A DNA stretch of 64,000 nucleotides from Cupriavidus sp. EM10 (GTDB lineage Bacteria; Pseudomonadota; Gammaproteobacteria; Burkholderiales; Burkholderiaceae): assembly GCF_018729255.1 (NCBI RefSeq), contig NZ_CP076060.1, forward strand, positions 3,446,501-3,510,500, read 5' to 3'. Positions 63,846 to 64,000 of this stretch are shown here, piece by piece. The position numbers and the translations under genes were made by a program. The notes beneath the pieces are model-generated. The model saw only the letters and a program-made list of their open reading frames with translations, was not told where the DNA came from and made no database searches. The first letter of the stretch is position 1, and every line of letters begins with the position of its first letter.

Positions 63846-64000
63846 CGCGCAGGCGTACCTGGCAGGGGTGATCGGGGTGGTGGCGCTGGCCGTGCTGTGC
63901 GGCTGCAGTAGCGCGCCGCCGCGTACCGCCCGTCCCCAGGCCGTGCCGTTGCCGGACTACGATCGCGTGGTGACGCCACCCGGCGCCACGGCGCGCGAGC
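63761..64000 (+). CDS. Lipoprotein, partial, cut by the window end (probable frameshift in the signal peptide)
   Basis: The visible part ends in a lipoprotein signal: hydrophobic VIGVVALAVLCGC with lipobox LCGC, followed by SSAPPRTARPQAV. As it stands the frame starts at GTG 63868 without a basic region. One extra G in the GGGG run 63865-63868 would join it to the ATG at 63761, giving MPFRLPQRTF...QARRRTWQG before the hydrophobic stretch, a proper basic n-region. The N-terminus resembles NlpC/P60-type cell-wall lipoproteins of this order, but the catalytic domain lies outside the window, so the family is a guess. Confidence 0.6.

Overview
The window looks like a chromosomal segment of a GC-rich betaproteobacterium of the Burkholderiales, most likely Cupriavidus or a close Ralstonia relative. 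This rests on protein wording and gene order: a complete atp operon next to parB-parA-rsmG-mnmG with a cluster of parS sites, a trifunctional PutA, Bug-type receptors, several branched-chain amino acid ABC transporters and an Lrp-phhA-phhB phenylalanine locus. The parAB/parS/mnmG block suggests the origin-proximal part of the main chromosome. dnaA itself is not in the window. I saw no rRNA, tRNA, insertion sequence, prophage or CRISPR array.

Left part (1-25.7 kb): putA with three perfect PutA operator hexamers in front of it, priA, hemE and an HSL-type esterase, all on the minus strand. Then an 0.8-kb gene-free stretch, and the atp operon in the order atpI-B-E-F-H-A-G-D-C on the minus strand, closed by a strong terminator. 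Upstream of it lie mnmG-rsmG-parA-parB, with four parS sites in 1.7 kb, one of them inside the mnmG coding sequence. An N-formylglutamate amidohydrolase-like gene, a Bug receptor and a divergent LysR regulator follow.

Middle part (25.8-48 kb): two separate Liv-type ABC importers. The first (livK-livH-livMG-livF) has its second permease fused to an ATPase. The second (livG-livF-livK-livH-livM) is a five-gene cluster. Between them are a TauE/SafE permease and an unrecognised gene. Then come a GMC oxidoreductase, a lysophospholipase-like hydrolase, a copper block (cueR-copA with a CueR-type promoter, divergent copZ), ompW, an ornithine cyclodeaminase-family gene, and a divergent aldo/keto reductase-LysR pair.

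Right part (48-64 kb): a minus-strand operon of a thioester-type bacterial alpha-2-macroglobulin, a YhhN protein and penicillin-binding protein 1C. Next are an Lrp/AsnC regulator divergent from phhA, then phhB, a two-component system, a SET-domain lysine methyltransferase, hupB (HU) and the start of a lipoprotein gene. The 1-kb spacer between the SET gene and hupB is the most unusual DNA here. It carries 13 copies of the palindrome GTATAC in about 655 bp, three perfect DnaA boxes and two short tandem-repeat tracts.

A caution for any user: at least seven conserved genes are broken by single-base losses, and the losses map to, or can be repaired by lengthening, a G or C run (putA, rsmG, mnmG, a LysR gene twice, tauE, the alpha-2-macroglobulin, probably phhA and the terminal lipoprotein). 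The uniform pattern points to homopolymer under-calling in the sequence rather than to real gene decay.
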